A DNA stretch of 64,000 nt from Tropicimonas_B omnivorans. GTDB taxonomy: Bacteria; Pseudomonadota; Alphaproteobacteria; Rhodobacterales; Rhodobacteraceae. The stretch covers positions 620,001 to 684,000 of the forward strand of contig NZ_JAVRHL010000002.1 in assembly GCF_031846565.1 (NCBI RefSeq), in the 5' to 3' direction. Below, piece by piece: positions 9,143 through 17,731 of this stretch; the first letter of the stretch is position 1, and each line of letters starts with the position of its first letter. The position numbers and the translations under genes are program-made. The notes under the pieces were generated by a model. That model saw only the letters and a program-made list of their open reading frames with translations. It had not been told where the DNA came from and ran no database searches.

Positions 9143-9162
9143 CCCCTGCGGCGTCGCTCCGG

Positions 9163-9199
9163 CCCCGGGATCGGCCGGGGTGCGGTCTTCCGAAGACCG
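9163..9199. terminator. Paired hairpins between convergent genes
   Basis: Two adjacent inverted repeats: CCCCGG/CCGGGG with a GATCGG loop (9163-9180) and the palindrome CGGTCTTCCGAAGACCG (9183-9199). Neither has a T tract, so intrinsic termination is only possible, not shown. The position between the ends of yehW and the convergent DUF427 gene favours a terminator role. Confidence 0.4.
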
Positions 9200-9214
9200 T
9201 CCCCGAAGCCGGTC

Positions 9215-9562
9215 TCAGACCTGCTCGACGGTCACTTCATCCGCGGAGTTGTAGAAGGCGACGTGGCCCGCGATCTCGGTCACGCCGTCCTTCGGCGCCT
9301 CGTAGGTCCACGCGGCGTCCTTGAGCGTCTTGCTCTTGGTGATGATGGAGAAGTAGCCCGCCTCGCCCTTGTAGGGGCAGTGGCTCGAGTGGCTGGATTC
9401 CTCCAGGAACGCCATCGCGATGTCCTCGCGCGGGAAGTAGATGACCGAAGGATAGTCCCCCTCGGTCAGTTCCAGCGCATCGTCGCTTTCCGCGATCACG
9501 GCGCCGCCCGCCCGCACGACCCACGTGCCGCCGGCGGGACGAACCTTGATGTGCTCAGCCAT
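9215..9562 (-). CDS. DUF427 domain-containing protein
   Basis: 115-residue cytoplasmic protein of the DUF427 family, recognised by YFPREDIAMAFLEES, CPYKGEAGYFSI and DAAWTYEAP near the C-terminus. The biochemical role of the family is not known. The start at MAEHIKV is supported by an AGGAAGGG site seven bases upstream. It follows the aminopeptidase gene by about 57 bases on the same strand and may be the last gene of that transcript. Confidence 0.9.
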   Translation of the reverse strand: MAEHIKVRPAGGTWVVRAGGAVIAESDDALELTEGDYPSVIYFPREDIAMAFLEESSHSSHCPYKGEAGYFSIITKSKTLKDAAWTYEAPKDGVTEIAGHVAFYNSADEVTVEQV

Positions 9563-9619
9563 GAAAACGCCCTTCCTGAAAATCTGAACGACCCGGTTCG
9601 GACCGGATGCGCGCAAACC

Positions 9620-11437
9620 TTAGAGGGGACGGCAGGCCCCGTCGAGCCATTCGCTCACGGAAGCGTCAAGTAGCGGACCGATCCTCGCCGCGACCTCGGC
9701 ATGGTAGGCGTCGAGCCAACTCCTCTCCTCGGCGTCCAGAAGCGCCGGCTCGATCATCCGCCGGTCGATCGGCGCGAAGGTGAGCGTCGAGAAGGAGAGC
9801 ATCTCCCGGTCGTCGGCTCCGGGCAGGGCAGGGGCCGGAATCACCGACACGAGGTTCTCGATGCGGATGCCGAACTCACCCTCGTCGTAATAGCCGGGTT
9901 CGTTCGACAGGATCATGCCGGTCTCGAGCGGCACCTCGGAGGTGCGGGACAGTCGCTGCGGCCCCTCGTGGACGCTGAGATAGGCGCCGACGCCGTGGCC
10001 CGTTCCGTGGTCGAAATCGAGACCGGCGCGCCAGAGGGCAGCGCGGGCGAGGGGGTCGAGATCACGCCCCGCAAGGCCCTTCGGCCAACGTGCGCGGGAG
10101 ATCGCGATCATCCCCTTGAGGACCAGCGTGAAGGCCCGCCGGGCGCGATCGGGCACCTCGCCCACCGCCACCGTACGGGTGATGTCCGTCGTACCGTCCG
10201 AATATTGCCCGCCGCTGTCCACGAGCAGAACGTCCCCCGGCATCACGGTGCGGTCGCTCTCGGTGTTCACGCGGTAGTGTGGCATGGCGCCGTGGGGGCC
10301 GGAGCCGACGATGGTCTCGAAGGAAATGTCCCTGAGCGTCGGATCGGCGGCGCGCTCCTCCTCGAGCCTTGTGGCGATGGCGATCTCGGTGAGCGTTCCC
10401 GACGGCGCCTCCCTGTCGATCCAGGCGAGGAACCGCGCCATTGCGGCGCCGTCCCGGACATGGGCGGCGGCCATTCCGGCCAGCTCGGCGGGGTTCTTGC
10501 GGGCCTTTGGGAGGGACACCGGATCGCTTCCGCGGACGATCTTCGCGCCGATCGCGTCCCAGGCCGCGACGGGCAGGCTCGCTGGATCGACGAGGACCGG
10601 CCCGTCCAGCGCGCCGAGCCAGGCGGAGAATGCCTCCGGGGCGTGAACCGCGATCTCGTCGCCCAGATGCTCCCGGAGGAGCTGGGTCATCTTCCCGGAC
10701 GCAGAAAAGAGATCGACCGTGCCGCCGGCATGGAGGATCGCGAAGGCATGGGGCACCGGGTTGCGCACGATGTCCGAGCCGCGGATATTCAGAAGCCAGG
10801 CGATGCTGTCGGGCAGCGTGATCACGGCGGAGGCGGCGCCCTCGGCGGCCACAGCCCGCCCGATCCGGGCCCGTTTCTCGTCATGGCTCTCACCGGCGAG
10901 ATCGAGGGGGTGAATGCTCATTTCCCCCATGGGCGGCTCCGGCTGATCGTCCCAAATCCGGTCCACGAGATTGTCCCATGGCAACAGCGCGATGCCCCGC
11001 GGCTCCAGCGCCTTCCGCAGCTTCTCGATCTCGGACACGGAATGCAGCCACGGATCGAACCCGATCCGCGCTTCCGAGCCGTCCGCCACATCGCCCTGCC
11101 CGAGTTTCGCGTCGATCCAGCCGGACAGGCTGCCGCCGGGTGTGATCACGGTCTCGAAGCTGCCGGCATCAAGCTGCTCCCGGACCTGCACCTTGTAGCG
11201 CCCGTCCGTCACCACCGCCGCGGTGTCTTCCAGCACGACGGCATTGCCAGCGGACCCGGTGAACCCGGTCAGCCAGGCCAGGCGCTCGTCCCGCGGGGCG
11301 ACGTATTCGCCCTGATGCGCATCGGCGCGCGGGATGAGGAACCCCGACAGCCCTTCGCGGGCCAGTTCTGCGCGGAGCGCGGCGAGGCGGGGCAGGGCGT
11401 TCTCGGGGCGGGAGGTGGTCTCGAAGGTCTGGAACAC
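9620..11437 (-). CDS. pepP: Xaa-Pro aminopeptidase (M24B, aminopeptidase P family)
   Basis: 605-residue cytoplasmic metallopeptidase that removes N-terminal residues preceding proline. It has the long three-domain form (two creatinase-like N-terminal domains, then the pita-bread domain). Metal-site segments are visible: LLVDSGGQYSDGTTDITRT (two Asp), FDHGTGHGVG (His), and NEPGYYDEGEFGIRIEN (two Glu). It starts at a GTG only four bases after the cobT stop, so it is co-transcribed with cobT although there is no obvious functional link. The stop follows ACRPL. Confidence 0.93.
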   Translation of the reverse strand: MFQTFETTSRPENALPRLAALRAELAREGLSGFLIPRADAHQGEYVAPRDERLAWLTGFTGSAGNAVVLEDTAAVVTDGRYKVQVREQLDAGSFETVITPGGSLSGWIDAKLGQGDVADGSEARIGFDPWLHSVSEIEKLRKALEPRGIALLPWDNLVDRIWDDQPEPPMGEMSIHPLDLAGESHDEKRARIGRAVAAEGAASAVITLPDSIAWLLNIRGSDIVRNPVPHAFAILHAGGTVDLFSASGKMTQLLREHLGDEIAVHAPEAFSAWLGALDGPVLVDPASLPVAAWDAIGAKIVRGSDPVSLPKARKNPAELAGMAAAHVRDGAAMARFLAWIDREAPSGTLTEIAIATRLEEERAADPTLRDISFETIVGSGPHGAMPHYRVNTESDRTVMPGDVLLVDSGGQYSDGTTDITRTVAVGEVPDRARRAFTLVLKGMIAISRARWPKGLAGRDLDPLARAALWRAGLDFDHGTGHGVGAYLSVHEGPQRLSRTSEVPLETGMILSNEPGYYDEGEFGIRIENLVSVIPAPALPGADDREMLSFSTLTFAPIDRRMIEPALLDAEERSWLDAYHAEVAARIGPLLDASVSEWLDGACRPL

Positions 11438-11441
11438 GTGA

Positions 11442-13316
11442 TCAGGACGCTTTCTTAATGCCGAAGAGGCGGGCGCGGGCCCGTGGGTCGGTGTCGAAGA
11501 GGGCGGCGAGCTGTTCGGTCATCGCGCCCGCAAGCTGCTCGACATCGGTGATCGTCACCGCGCGCTGGTAGTAGCGGGTGACGTCGTGCCCGATGCCGAT
11601 GGCCAGAAGCTCCACCGCCTTGCGCCGCTCGATCATCGCGATGACGTCCCGCAGATGCTTCTCGAGGTAGTTGGCCGGGTTCACCGACAGGGTGCTGTCA
11701 TCGACCGGGGCGCCGTCCGAGATCACCATGAGGATGCGGCGCGCCTCGCGGCGACCCAGCATCCGGCGATGTGCCCATTCCAGCGCCTCCCCGTCGATAT
11801 TCTCCTTCAGGAGCCCTTCCTTCATCATCAGGCCGAGGTTGTCCCGCGCCCGACGCCACGGCGCATCGGCGGACTTGTAAACGATATGGCGCAGATCGTT
11901 CAGCCGGCCGGGATCGGCCGGGCGACCGTCCGCCAGCCAGCGCTCGCGGGACTGACCACCCTTCCAGGCGCGGGTGGTGAAGCCGAGGATCTCCACCTTG
12001 ACGTCGCAGCGCTCCAGGGTCCGGGCCAGGACGTCGGCGCAGATCGCCGCGATGGAGATCGGGCGGCCGCGCATCGAGCCCGAATTGTCGAGCAGCAGGG
12101 TCACCACCGTGTCGCGGAACTCGGTATCCTTCTCGACCTTGAACGACAGCGGCATCGTCGGGTTCGCGACCACGCGGGCGAGGCGGCCGGCATCGAGCGT
12201 GCCTTCCTCCAGATCGAACTCCCAGCTGCGGTTCTGCTGCGCCTGAAGGCGCCGCTGGAGCTTGTTCGCAAGCCGTCCGACGGCCCCTTTCAGCGGGTCG
12301 AGCTGCTGATCGAGATAGGCGCGCAGGCGTTCCAGCTCGACGCGCTCGGCGAGGTCCTCGGCACCGATTTCCTCATCGTAATCGGAGACGTAGACTCCAT
12401 AGCTCGGATCGGCCTCGCTCACGGGCTGCGGGGCGGGTGGCTCGATCGGCGCTTCGCCCTCGGGCAGCTCGCTCTCATCTCCGGCTTCGCTCTCGGTCTG
12501 TTCGTCCATCGAGACCTGGGCTTCGGAGGGGTCGTCCTGCGGCTCCTGGCTCTGATCGGGCGCGGCCTCGGTCTCGTCCTGCTCGTCGTCTTCGCTCTCG
12601 GTCTCGCCGCCCTCGTCGCGGCCGTCGTTCTCCTCGGTCTCGCCGGACTGGTCCTCGTCCTCGCCTGCGTCGGGATCGTCACCGAGCTGGTCCCCGTAGC
12701 CCAGGTCCTCGATCATCTTGCGGGCGAGACGGGCGAAGCTGCGCTGGTCGGACAGCGCCTCTTCGAGACCGCCGAGCGTCTCTTCGGCCGAGTTCTCCAG
12801 ATGCTCCCGCCAGAGCTCGAGCACGTTTTTGGCGCCTGCCGGCAGCTCCCGCCCGGTGGAGCGTTGCCGCACGAGGTAGCCCGCCGCGGCGGCGAGGGGG
12901 GCCTCGCTCGCCTCACGGATATCGCCGTAGCCGCGCTTCTCGGCCTCAGCGCCGATCCGCGCGTCGATGTTGCCGGCGGTGCCCGGCATCCGCCGAGCGC
13001 CGACGGCCTCGCAGCGGGCCGTTTCCATCGCCTCGTAGATGTCCTGCGCCATCTGCCCGGTGGGGCGATAGCGGGCATGGGTCGCGGCATTGTGGTATCG
13101 GTGGCGGAGCGCGAAGGCATCGGCCGTACCGCGGGCGATCAGCACCTCCTCGGCCTTCATCCGGCGGGAGACCTGCGGCAGCCGGATGCTGTCCGCCGTC
13201 TGTCCCGGCGGATCGACCGTATAGGTCACGCCGATATCGGGCGCGTCGGCGAGGACGCGCGTCGCCTCGGCAAGCGCCTTCTTGAAGGGCTCGGACGGAT
13301 TGTCGGACTTCGCCAT
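11442..13316 (-). CDS. cobT: Cobaltochelatase subunit CobT
   Basis: 624-residue subunit of the aerobic cobalt chelatase (CobNST) that inserts cobalt into hydrogenobyrinic acid a,c-diamide. The C-terminal half has a von Willebrand A domain with the metal motif DNSGSM (about residue 409) and ends ARARLFGIKKAS. The middle (about residues 220-320) is a very acidic linker (repeated EDDEQDETE-like runs), normal for CobT. The start at MAKSDNPSE has a GGGGGAG ribosome-binding site. Its partner CobS lies 1.8 kb upstream on the same strand, interrupted by an opposite-strand gene. CobN is not in the window. Confidence 0.95.
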   Translation of the reverse strand: MAKSDNPSEPFKKALAEATRVLADAPDIGVTYTVDPPGQTADSIRLPQVSRRMKAEEVLIARGTADAFALRHRYHNAATHARYRPTGQMAQDIYEAMETARCEAVGARRMPGTAGNIDARIGAEAEKRGYGDIREASEAPLAAAAGYLVRQRSTGRELPAGAKNVLELWREHLENSAEETLGGLEEALSDQRSFARLARKMIEDLGYGDQLGDDPDAGEDEDQSGETEENDGRDEGGETESEDDEQDETEAAPDQSQEPQDDPSEAQVSMDEQTESEAGDESELPEGEAPIEPPAPQPVSEADPSYGVYVSDYDEEIGAEDLAERVELERLRAYLDQQLDPLKGAVGRLANKLQRRLQAQQNRSWEFDLEEGTLDAGRLARVVANPTMPLSFKVEKDTEFRDTVVTLLLDNSGSMRGRPISIAAICADVLARTLERCDVKVEILGFTTRAWKGGQSRERWLADGRPADPGRLNDLRHIVYKSADAPWRRARDNLGLMMKEGLLKENIDGEALEWAHRRMLGRREARRILMVISDGAPVDDSTLSVNPANYLEKHLRDVIAMIERRKAVELLAIGIGHDVTRYYQRAVTITDVEQLAGAMTEQLAALFDTDPRARARLFGIKKAS

Positions 13317-13509
13317 GGGCGCAACTCCCCCGGATTCTGACCAGCGGGACACTAGGCCGATTGCGCCGGCGATGCCAGCGGGAGGCGGCGTTCCGGCGCG
13401 CCGTCAAACCTGTGGCGCCCGTTTCGGAACACACCTCCCCCCGTTTCGGGTTGTGACTGTCGTGGAGTGGCCGCGAGAGGGTCGCTCGATGACGTTGGAG
13501 GAGGATCAC

Positions 13510-14613
13510 ATGCACTATCCCATGACGCGTTTCACACGCCCCGTCGCGATCTCGGCAATCGCCCTGATGGCGGCACTGCCCGCCACGGCGCAGACGTCCG
13601 GCGGCGAGGGCAGCGATACAGATAGCACGACCACCGGCACGACCCCGCCCGCCGCCTCGACGGGGACGGAATCCGGTGGCGACACGAGCGCCGCACCTTC
13701 GGACGCGGACGCGGACGCGGATACGAACAGCGATGGCGATGCGGAACCGCAGAACGACGCGGGTACCGGCGGTGACGATGCGGACGGAATGTCCGGCGAT
13801 GACACCTCCGACGGCACCGACTACTCCGGGGACAGCGGAGCCGCGTCCGAAGCTCCGGCGCCCGGCACGATGACGGGACCCGCCTCCACGACGACCGGCA
13901 TGACGGGAACGTCCTCGAACGATATGTCCGGGGCGGCGGAAGCGGGCAACGATCCCGCTATCGCAGGGACCGAGATGGACGGTGATGCGCCGGCCACCGA
14001 CGGCACCTATTCCATGAACGGCGAGATGGATGGCAGTGCTGCCGGTCAGACGGTGATGCTCGACCTCGAGAGCTTCAGCCGGGACATCTTCGAGCGCGGC
14101 TACCGGCAGGGCTACCTCCGGGGTGTCGTCGAGGCGCGGGAGGAATTCTCCCGTGAGATGCAGAGGCTGCAACGGCGTCAGGACATGATCGAACGCCGCG
14201 ACCGCCTCAGGAACGATTACGGCATGGATCGCGGATCCGATTACCGCTCGGACCGTAACGATCGCGCGCCGTGGGATCGCGACAGGCGCGGCAGCGGGAT
14301 GTATGGCGGCGAGATGTATGGCGGCGACGGCGGTGAGAACCGGCGCGGCGACATGAGGCGGGGCGGCATGGACCGGGATTACATGACCCGGGGAGACATG
14401 GATCGCGGTTCGCAGGGCTACGGGGCCGGCGACGCAGGGGCCATGGGCCGGAGCGGATCGCAATCCGGAAGCTCCGGCGAGGCAGCGGGCGAGGGCGCGG
14501 GCGGCAATGTCGCGGCGCGCTCCGGCGGCTCGATCATTGTGCTGCCGGCGGGCATCAGCCCCGAGGCGTTCATCGAGCGCCTGATGGAAGAGGGCGGCCG
14601 CACCAACCGCTGA
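13510..14613 (+). CDS. Acidic, low-complexity secreted protein
   Basis: 367 residues. A signal peptide (MHYPMTRFTRPVAISAIALM, then AALPATAQ) is followed by ~170 residues made almost only of Asp, Gly, Ser, Thr and Ala, including a DADADADTNSDGD stretch that resembles acidic calcium-binding sequence. A helical, charged segment follows (FERGYRQGYLRGVVEAREEF, REMQRLQRRQDMIERRDRLR), then an Arg/Asp/Gly/Met-rich part with MYGGEMYGGDGG repeats, and a more ordered end (SIIVLPAGISPEAFIERLME). The start at 13510 has a GGAGGAGG site. The gene lies opposite to the cob genes that flank it and ends in its own terminator. Function not recognised; an extracellular or matrix role is a guess. Confidence 0.75.
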   Translation: MHYPMTRFTRPVAISAIALMAALPATAQTSGGEGSDTDSTTTGTTPPAASTGTESGGDTSAAPSDADADADTNSDGDAEPQNDAGTGGDDADGMSGDDTSDGTDYSGDSGAASEAPAPGTMTGPASTTTGMTGTSSNDMSGAAEAGNDPAIAGTEMDGDAPATDGTYSMNGEMDGSAAGQTVMLDLESFSRDIFERGYRQGYLRGVVEAREEFSREMQRLQRRQDMIERRDRLRNDYGMDRGSDYRSDRNDRAPWDRDRRGSGMYGGEMYGGDGGENRRGDMRRGGMDRDYMTRGDMDRGSQGYGAGDAGAMGRSGSQSGSSGEAAGEGAGGNVAARSGGSIIVLPAGISPEAFIERLMEEGGRTNR

Positions 14614-14640
14614 CCGCAAAAGGTCCGAAGAGGATCAGGG

Positions 14641-14669
14641 GGGCGTCCGTAAGCGGGCGCCCTCTTTTT
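14641..14669 (+). terminator. Rho-independent terminator after the acidic secreted protein gene
   Basis: A 9-bp stem GGGCGTCCG/CGGGCGCCC (one G-T pair, TAAG loop) followed by CTCTTTTTC, 28 bases after the stop. It has the classic intrinsic terminator form on the plus strand. Confidence 0.85.
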
Positions 14670-14721
14670 CGTGGCACCGCTGGCCGGAGATCGGCGCGCG
14701 GGAGGGCGGCGGCGTCGCCCT

Positions 14722-15123
14722 TCAGTCGTCCGTGAGCCGTGCGTTGCAGGCACGGCCGTGCTCCATCAGCCAGCGCGAGGAGGCGCGATGGGCCGGATCG
14801 TCGAGAAGCCTGTGCAGGTGGGACAGCGCGGCACCGCGGGTGGCCTTGGCGATGGCGCTGGCCTCCTTCAGCGTGAAGCCGCTCTGCCGGGCCACGGGCA
14901 TGACGGCGTGCAGCCGCTCCTCCACCGGCTTCAGCCGCATCCACGCGCCGCGCTCGATCTCCTGCCCGGTCTGCTGCAACAGGATGACGTGGGCAGCGTA
15001 GAGGCCGTAGCAAGCGGAGAGACCCCGCGCGAGCTCGAGCGGCGCGTCGGCGGTCTCGCCTCGCGCCGCCGGTCCCGTGAGGATCCCCAGGATGGCCGCC
15101 AGGGCGGCCAGCCGAACGCTCAC
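14722..15123 (-). CDS. Small exported hypothetical protein, coupled to cobS
   Basis: 133 residues starting at a GTG that overlaps the cobS stop (GTGA). A signal peptide is visible (VRLAALAAILGILTGPAARGE). The mature part has two cysteines (SACYGLYAAH and GRACNARL) that could form one disulfide, and is predicted helical. The same frame stays open far upstream through cobS, so the true start is set by the overlap and the signal peptide rather than by the longest reading frame. Translational coupling to cobS suggests co-expression, but no family is recognised. Confidence 0.7.
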   Translation of the reverse strand: MSVRLAALAAILGILTGPAARGETADAPLELARGLSACYGLYAAHVILLQQTGQEIERGAWMRLKPVEERLHAVMPVARQSGFTLKEASAIAKATRGAALSHLHRLLDDPAHRASSRWLMEHGRACNARLTDD

Positions 15124-16106
15124 TTCAGGCTCAGGGACACGGCACTCTCCGGCAGTTCCTCGTCGAAGCACCGCTGGTAGAACTCGGCGACCGTCTGACG
15201 CTCCAGCTCGTCGCACTTGTTCAGGAACGTCAGGCGGAAGGCATAGCCGACCGACTTGAATATCTCCGCATTCTGCGCCCAGGCGATGACCGTCCGCGGG
15301 CTCATCACGGTGGACAGCTCGCCGTTCATGAACGCCGTCCGGGTCAGATCGGCCACGGTGACCATCTGGCTGACGGTCTGGCGTCCCTCCGCGGTGTTGT
15401 AATGCGGCGCCTTGCTCAGGGCGATCGCGACCTCGGCATCGTGCTCGAGATAGTTCAGCGTCGCGACGAGGGACCAGCGGTCCATCTGGCCCTGGTTGAT
15501 CTGCTGGGTGCCGTGATAGAGGCCCGTCGTGTCCCCGAGGCCCACCGTGTTGGACGTCGCGAAGAGGCGGAACGACGGATGCGGCGTGATCACCTCGTTC
15601 TGATCGAGCAGGGTCAGCTTGCCGTCTCGCTCCAGGACGCGCTGGATGACGAACATCACGTCGGCGCGCCCCGCATCGTACTCGTCGAACACGATGGCAC
15701 AGGGGTTGCGCAGCGCCCAGGGCAGGATGCCCTCCTGGAACTCGGTGACCTGCATCCCGTCCCGCAGCTTGATCGCATCCTTGCCGATGAGGTCGATGCG
15801 GGAGATGTGGCTGTCGAGGTTGACGCGCACGCAGGGCCAGTTCAGCCGGTTGGCCACCTGTTCGATATGGGTGGACTTGCCGGTGCCGTGGTAGCCCTGG
15901 ATCATGACGCGGCGGTTGTGGGAGAAGCCTGCAAGGATCGCCAGCGTGGTATCGGCGTCGAACTTGTAGGTCTCGTCGGCTTCGGGAACGCGATCCGTGG
16001 GCTCGGCGAAGCCTTTCACGATCATGTCGGTATCGAGCCCGAAGACTTCGCGAACCGAAATGTCCTCGGTGGGCCGGGCGGGCCGGTCGACGCTGCCGTC
16101 TGCCAT
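15120..16106 (-). CDS. cobS: Cobaltochelatase subunit CobS
   Basis: 328-residue AAA+ ATPase subunit of the aerobic cobalt chelatase; it forms rings with CobT that drive metal insertion by CobN. Motifs: SVREVFGLDTDM near the start, Walker A GYHGTGKST (about residues 73-81), Walker B CAIVFDEYD, sensor-1 region LFATSNTVGLGD, and the C-terminal FRLTFLNKCDELER. The start at MADGSVD is in the usual place for the family. Reading continues open upstream but without family similarity. It is followed by the GTGA-coupled small exported protein. Confidence 0.95.
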   Translation of the reverse strand: MADGSVDRPARPTEDISVREVFGLDTDMIVKGFAEPTDRVPEADETYKFDADTTLAILAGFSHNRRVMIQGYHGTGKSTHIEQVANRLNWPCVRVNLDSHISRIDLIGKDAIKLRDGMQVTEFQEGILPWALRNPCAIVFDEYDAGRADVMFVIQRVLERDGKLTLLDQNEVITPHPSFRLFATSNTVGLGDTTGLYHGTQQINQGQMDRWSLVATLNYLEHDAEVAIALSKAPHYNTAEGRQTVSQMVTVADLTRTAFMNGELSTVMSPRTVIAWAQNAEIFKSVGYAFRLTFLNKCDELERQTVAEFYQRCFDEELPESAVSLSLK

Positions 16107-16324
16107 GACGATGGTGTCCTTTCGTATGCCGCGCGTGGGGCCGCAGAAGCTGCCGTTCGCGCCTTGCGGGTCGGATGCAACATATCGCAGGGCGGGGCAA
16201 GTGGAAGGCCCCCCTTGGTCTGGACACGCCGCAGCAAGGCTTGCCCCCGGGGCGCCGAACGGGCACAAATCGTGAAAACGCAACCCGGCCCCGAGATGGC
16301 CGCGGGGGGACCGCTTTTCGCCGC

Positions 16325-16879
16325 ATGACGAGAACACGTGAGGATATCGAGGCGCTGATCGCGCGGACCGCGCTTGGCGACCGCGCGGCTTTCGGCGAAC
16401 TTTACGACGCCACCAGCGCGAAACTATTCGGCGTGGCTCTCCGTATCTTGAAGGACAGGGGCACGGCAGAAGACGCGCTTCAGGACATCTTCGTAAAGGT
16501 GTGGCACGGTGCGGACCGGTTCACTCCCGGCGGGGCGAGCCCGATGTCGTGGCTCATCGCCATCGCCCGCAACCATGCCATCGACCGGCTGCGCCGGACA
16601 CAGGCGGCGGGAGGAGTGGCGCCGCTGGACGAGGAGGGTCTTCAGGTCGCCGAAACGCGTCCCGGCCCGGAGGCCGAAGCGATTGCCTCCGGCGAGCGCT
16701 CCCGGCTCGACGGGTGCCTGGCCGAATTGCCCGAGGACCGCTCGGCCGCGGTTCGGGGCGCCTATCTCGACGGCGACACCTACCAGGTGCTTGCCGAGCG
16801 GCACGGCGTGCCGCTGAACACGATGCGAACCTGGCTCCGCCGGAGCCTTTTGAAACTGAAGGATTGTCTGACGCGATGA
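16325..16879 (+). CDS. ECF RNA polymerase sigma factor (SigK/RpoE-like)
   Basis: 184-residue group 4 sigma factor. Region 2 is seen as FGELYDATSAKLFGVALRIL and AEDALQDIFVKVWHGADRF, with SWLIAIARNHAIDRLRR as the -10 reading helix; region 4 is seen as LAELPEDRSAAVRGAYLDG and ERHGVPLNTMRTWLRRSLLKL. The ATGA overlap with the next gene pairs it with an anti-sigma factor, so it is released by some envelope signal. Relatives in alphaproteobacteria often answer oxidative or envelope stress. A possible self-regulated promoter lies near 16272. Confidence 0.92.
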   Translation: MTRTREDIEALIARTALGDRAAFGELYDATSAKLFGVALRILKDRGTAEDALQDIFVKVWHGADRFTPGGASPMSWLIAIARNHAIDRLRRTQAAGGVAPLDEEGLQVAETRPGPEAEAIASGERSRLDGCLAELPEDRSAAVRGAYLDGDTYQVLAERHGVPLNTMRTWLRRSLLKLKDCLTR

Positions 16880-17592
16880 GCGACGCCGCCGACATCTACG
16901 GAGCGGGGCCGGGCGGCCCGGACGGACGCGGGGACGCCGCGACCGCCGGGGAATACGCGCTCGGCCTCCTGCCCCCCGATGAGGCGCGGACCTTCAGCAG
17001 CAGGATGCGCGCGGAACCCGCGTTGCAGTCACTTCTCGCCTTCTGGCAGGAGCGTTTCGCGCTTCTGGCCGAGGAGGAGATCGAGCCCGTCAAGCCGCCG
17101 CGTTCGGTGCGCCGGAAAATCCACGCCCGCCTCTTCGAGACCCGTCCGCGACGGACGGTCACGCGGTTCTGGCAGACGCTCGGCGGACTTGTCGTGACGG
17201 CGGCCGCGGCCGGAGCGATCTGGCTCGCGGTGCCCAGCTCGATGGACCGGGGTGCGCATTTCGAGTTCTCGGCGGAACTCGGCACGGCCGAGACCCCGGT
17301 GCATGTCGTCGCCTCCTACGACGAGGATCGCAACGTCCTGACCGTCGAGCGGCTGCGCGCCGATCCGGGGCCGCAGGTGTCCTACGAGATGTGGGTGATC
17401 GAGGGGGAGAACGCGCCCGTCTCCCTCGGACTTCTGCCGCCGGCGCCGCGCGCGGATCTCTTTCTGCCGGCTGATCTCGGCGCGGGGTTCGCCGGCAGCA
17501 CCTTCGCGATCTCGGAAGAGCCGATCGGCGGATCGCAGACCGGAGCCCCGACGGGGGAAATCCTCGGCACGGCGACCTTCGCGGAGCTCTGA
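16876..17592 (+). CDS. RskA/RsiK-type anti-sigma factor
   Basis: 238-residue membrane protein. The N-terminal cytoplasmic part has AGEYALGLLPPDEARTF, the sigma-binding signature of the RskA group, and lacks the His/Cys zinc motif of ZAS anti-sigmas. One transmembrane helix (LGGLVVTAAAAGAIWLAVP, about residues 100-118) is followed by a periplasmic RskA domain with PQVSYEMWVIEG and SLGLLPP. It overlaps the sigma gene by four bases, so the pair is made in a fixed ratio. The signal is unknown. Confidence 0.9.
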   Translation: MSDAADIYGAGPGGPDGRGDAATAGEYALGLLPPDEARTFSSRMRAEPALQSLLAFWQERFALLAEEEIEPVKPPRSVRRKIHARLFETRPRRTVTRFWQTLGGLVVTAAAAGAIWLAVPSSMDRGAHFEFSAELGTAETPVHVVASYDEDRNVLTVERLRADPGPQVSYEMWVIEGENAPVSLGLLPPAPRADLFLPADLGAGFAGSTFAISEEPIGGSQTGAPTGEILGTATFAEL

Positions 17593-17731
17593 GCGGGAGC
17601 CGGGCTCGTCCGGCTGCTCCTTCCGCGGGCCGGCACCGCACGCCGGACCGTTTCGCAGGGACCTTATCCGCGGTCTCCGGATCGCGGGTCGGCTAGTCCC
17701 GCATCGGCTAGGCGTCCGGCGCGTGCCGCGG

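Noticed and set aside
13700..13790. CRISPR or tandem repeat array, suggested by GCGGAC repeats
   Set aside because: The repeats are codon-level Asp-Ala repeats inside an open reading frame, with no spacers.
14722..16326. A single 534-residue frame spanning cobS in a second reading frame
   Set aside because: It is a shadow of cobS in another frame; only its last 133 codons, after the GTGA overlap, look like a real protein.
17593..17731. Imperfect AGCCGG/CCGGCT hairpin after the anti-sigma gene
   Set aside because: Short stem with bulge and no T tract; too weak to call a terminator.
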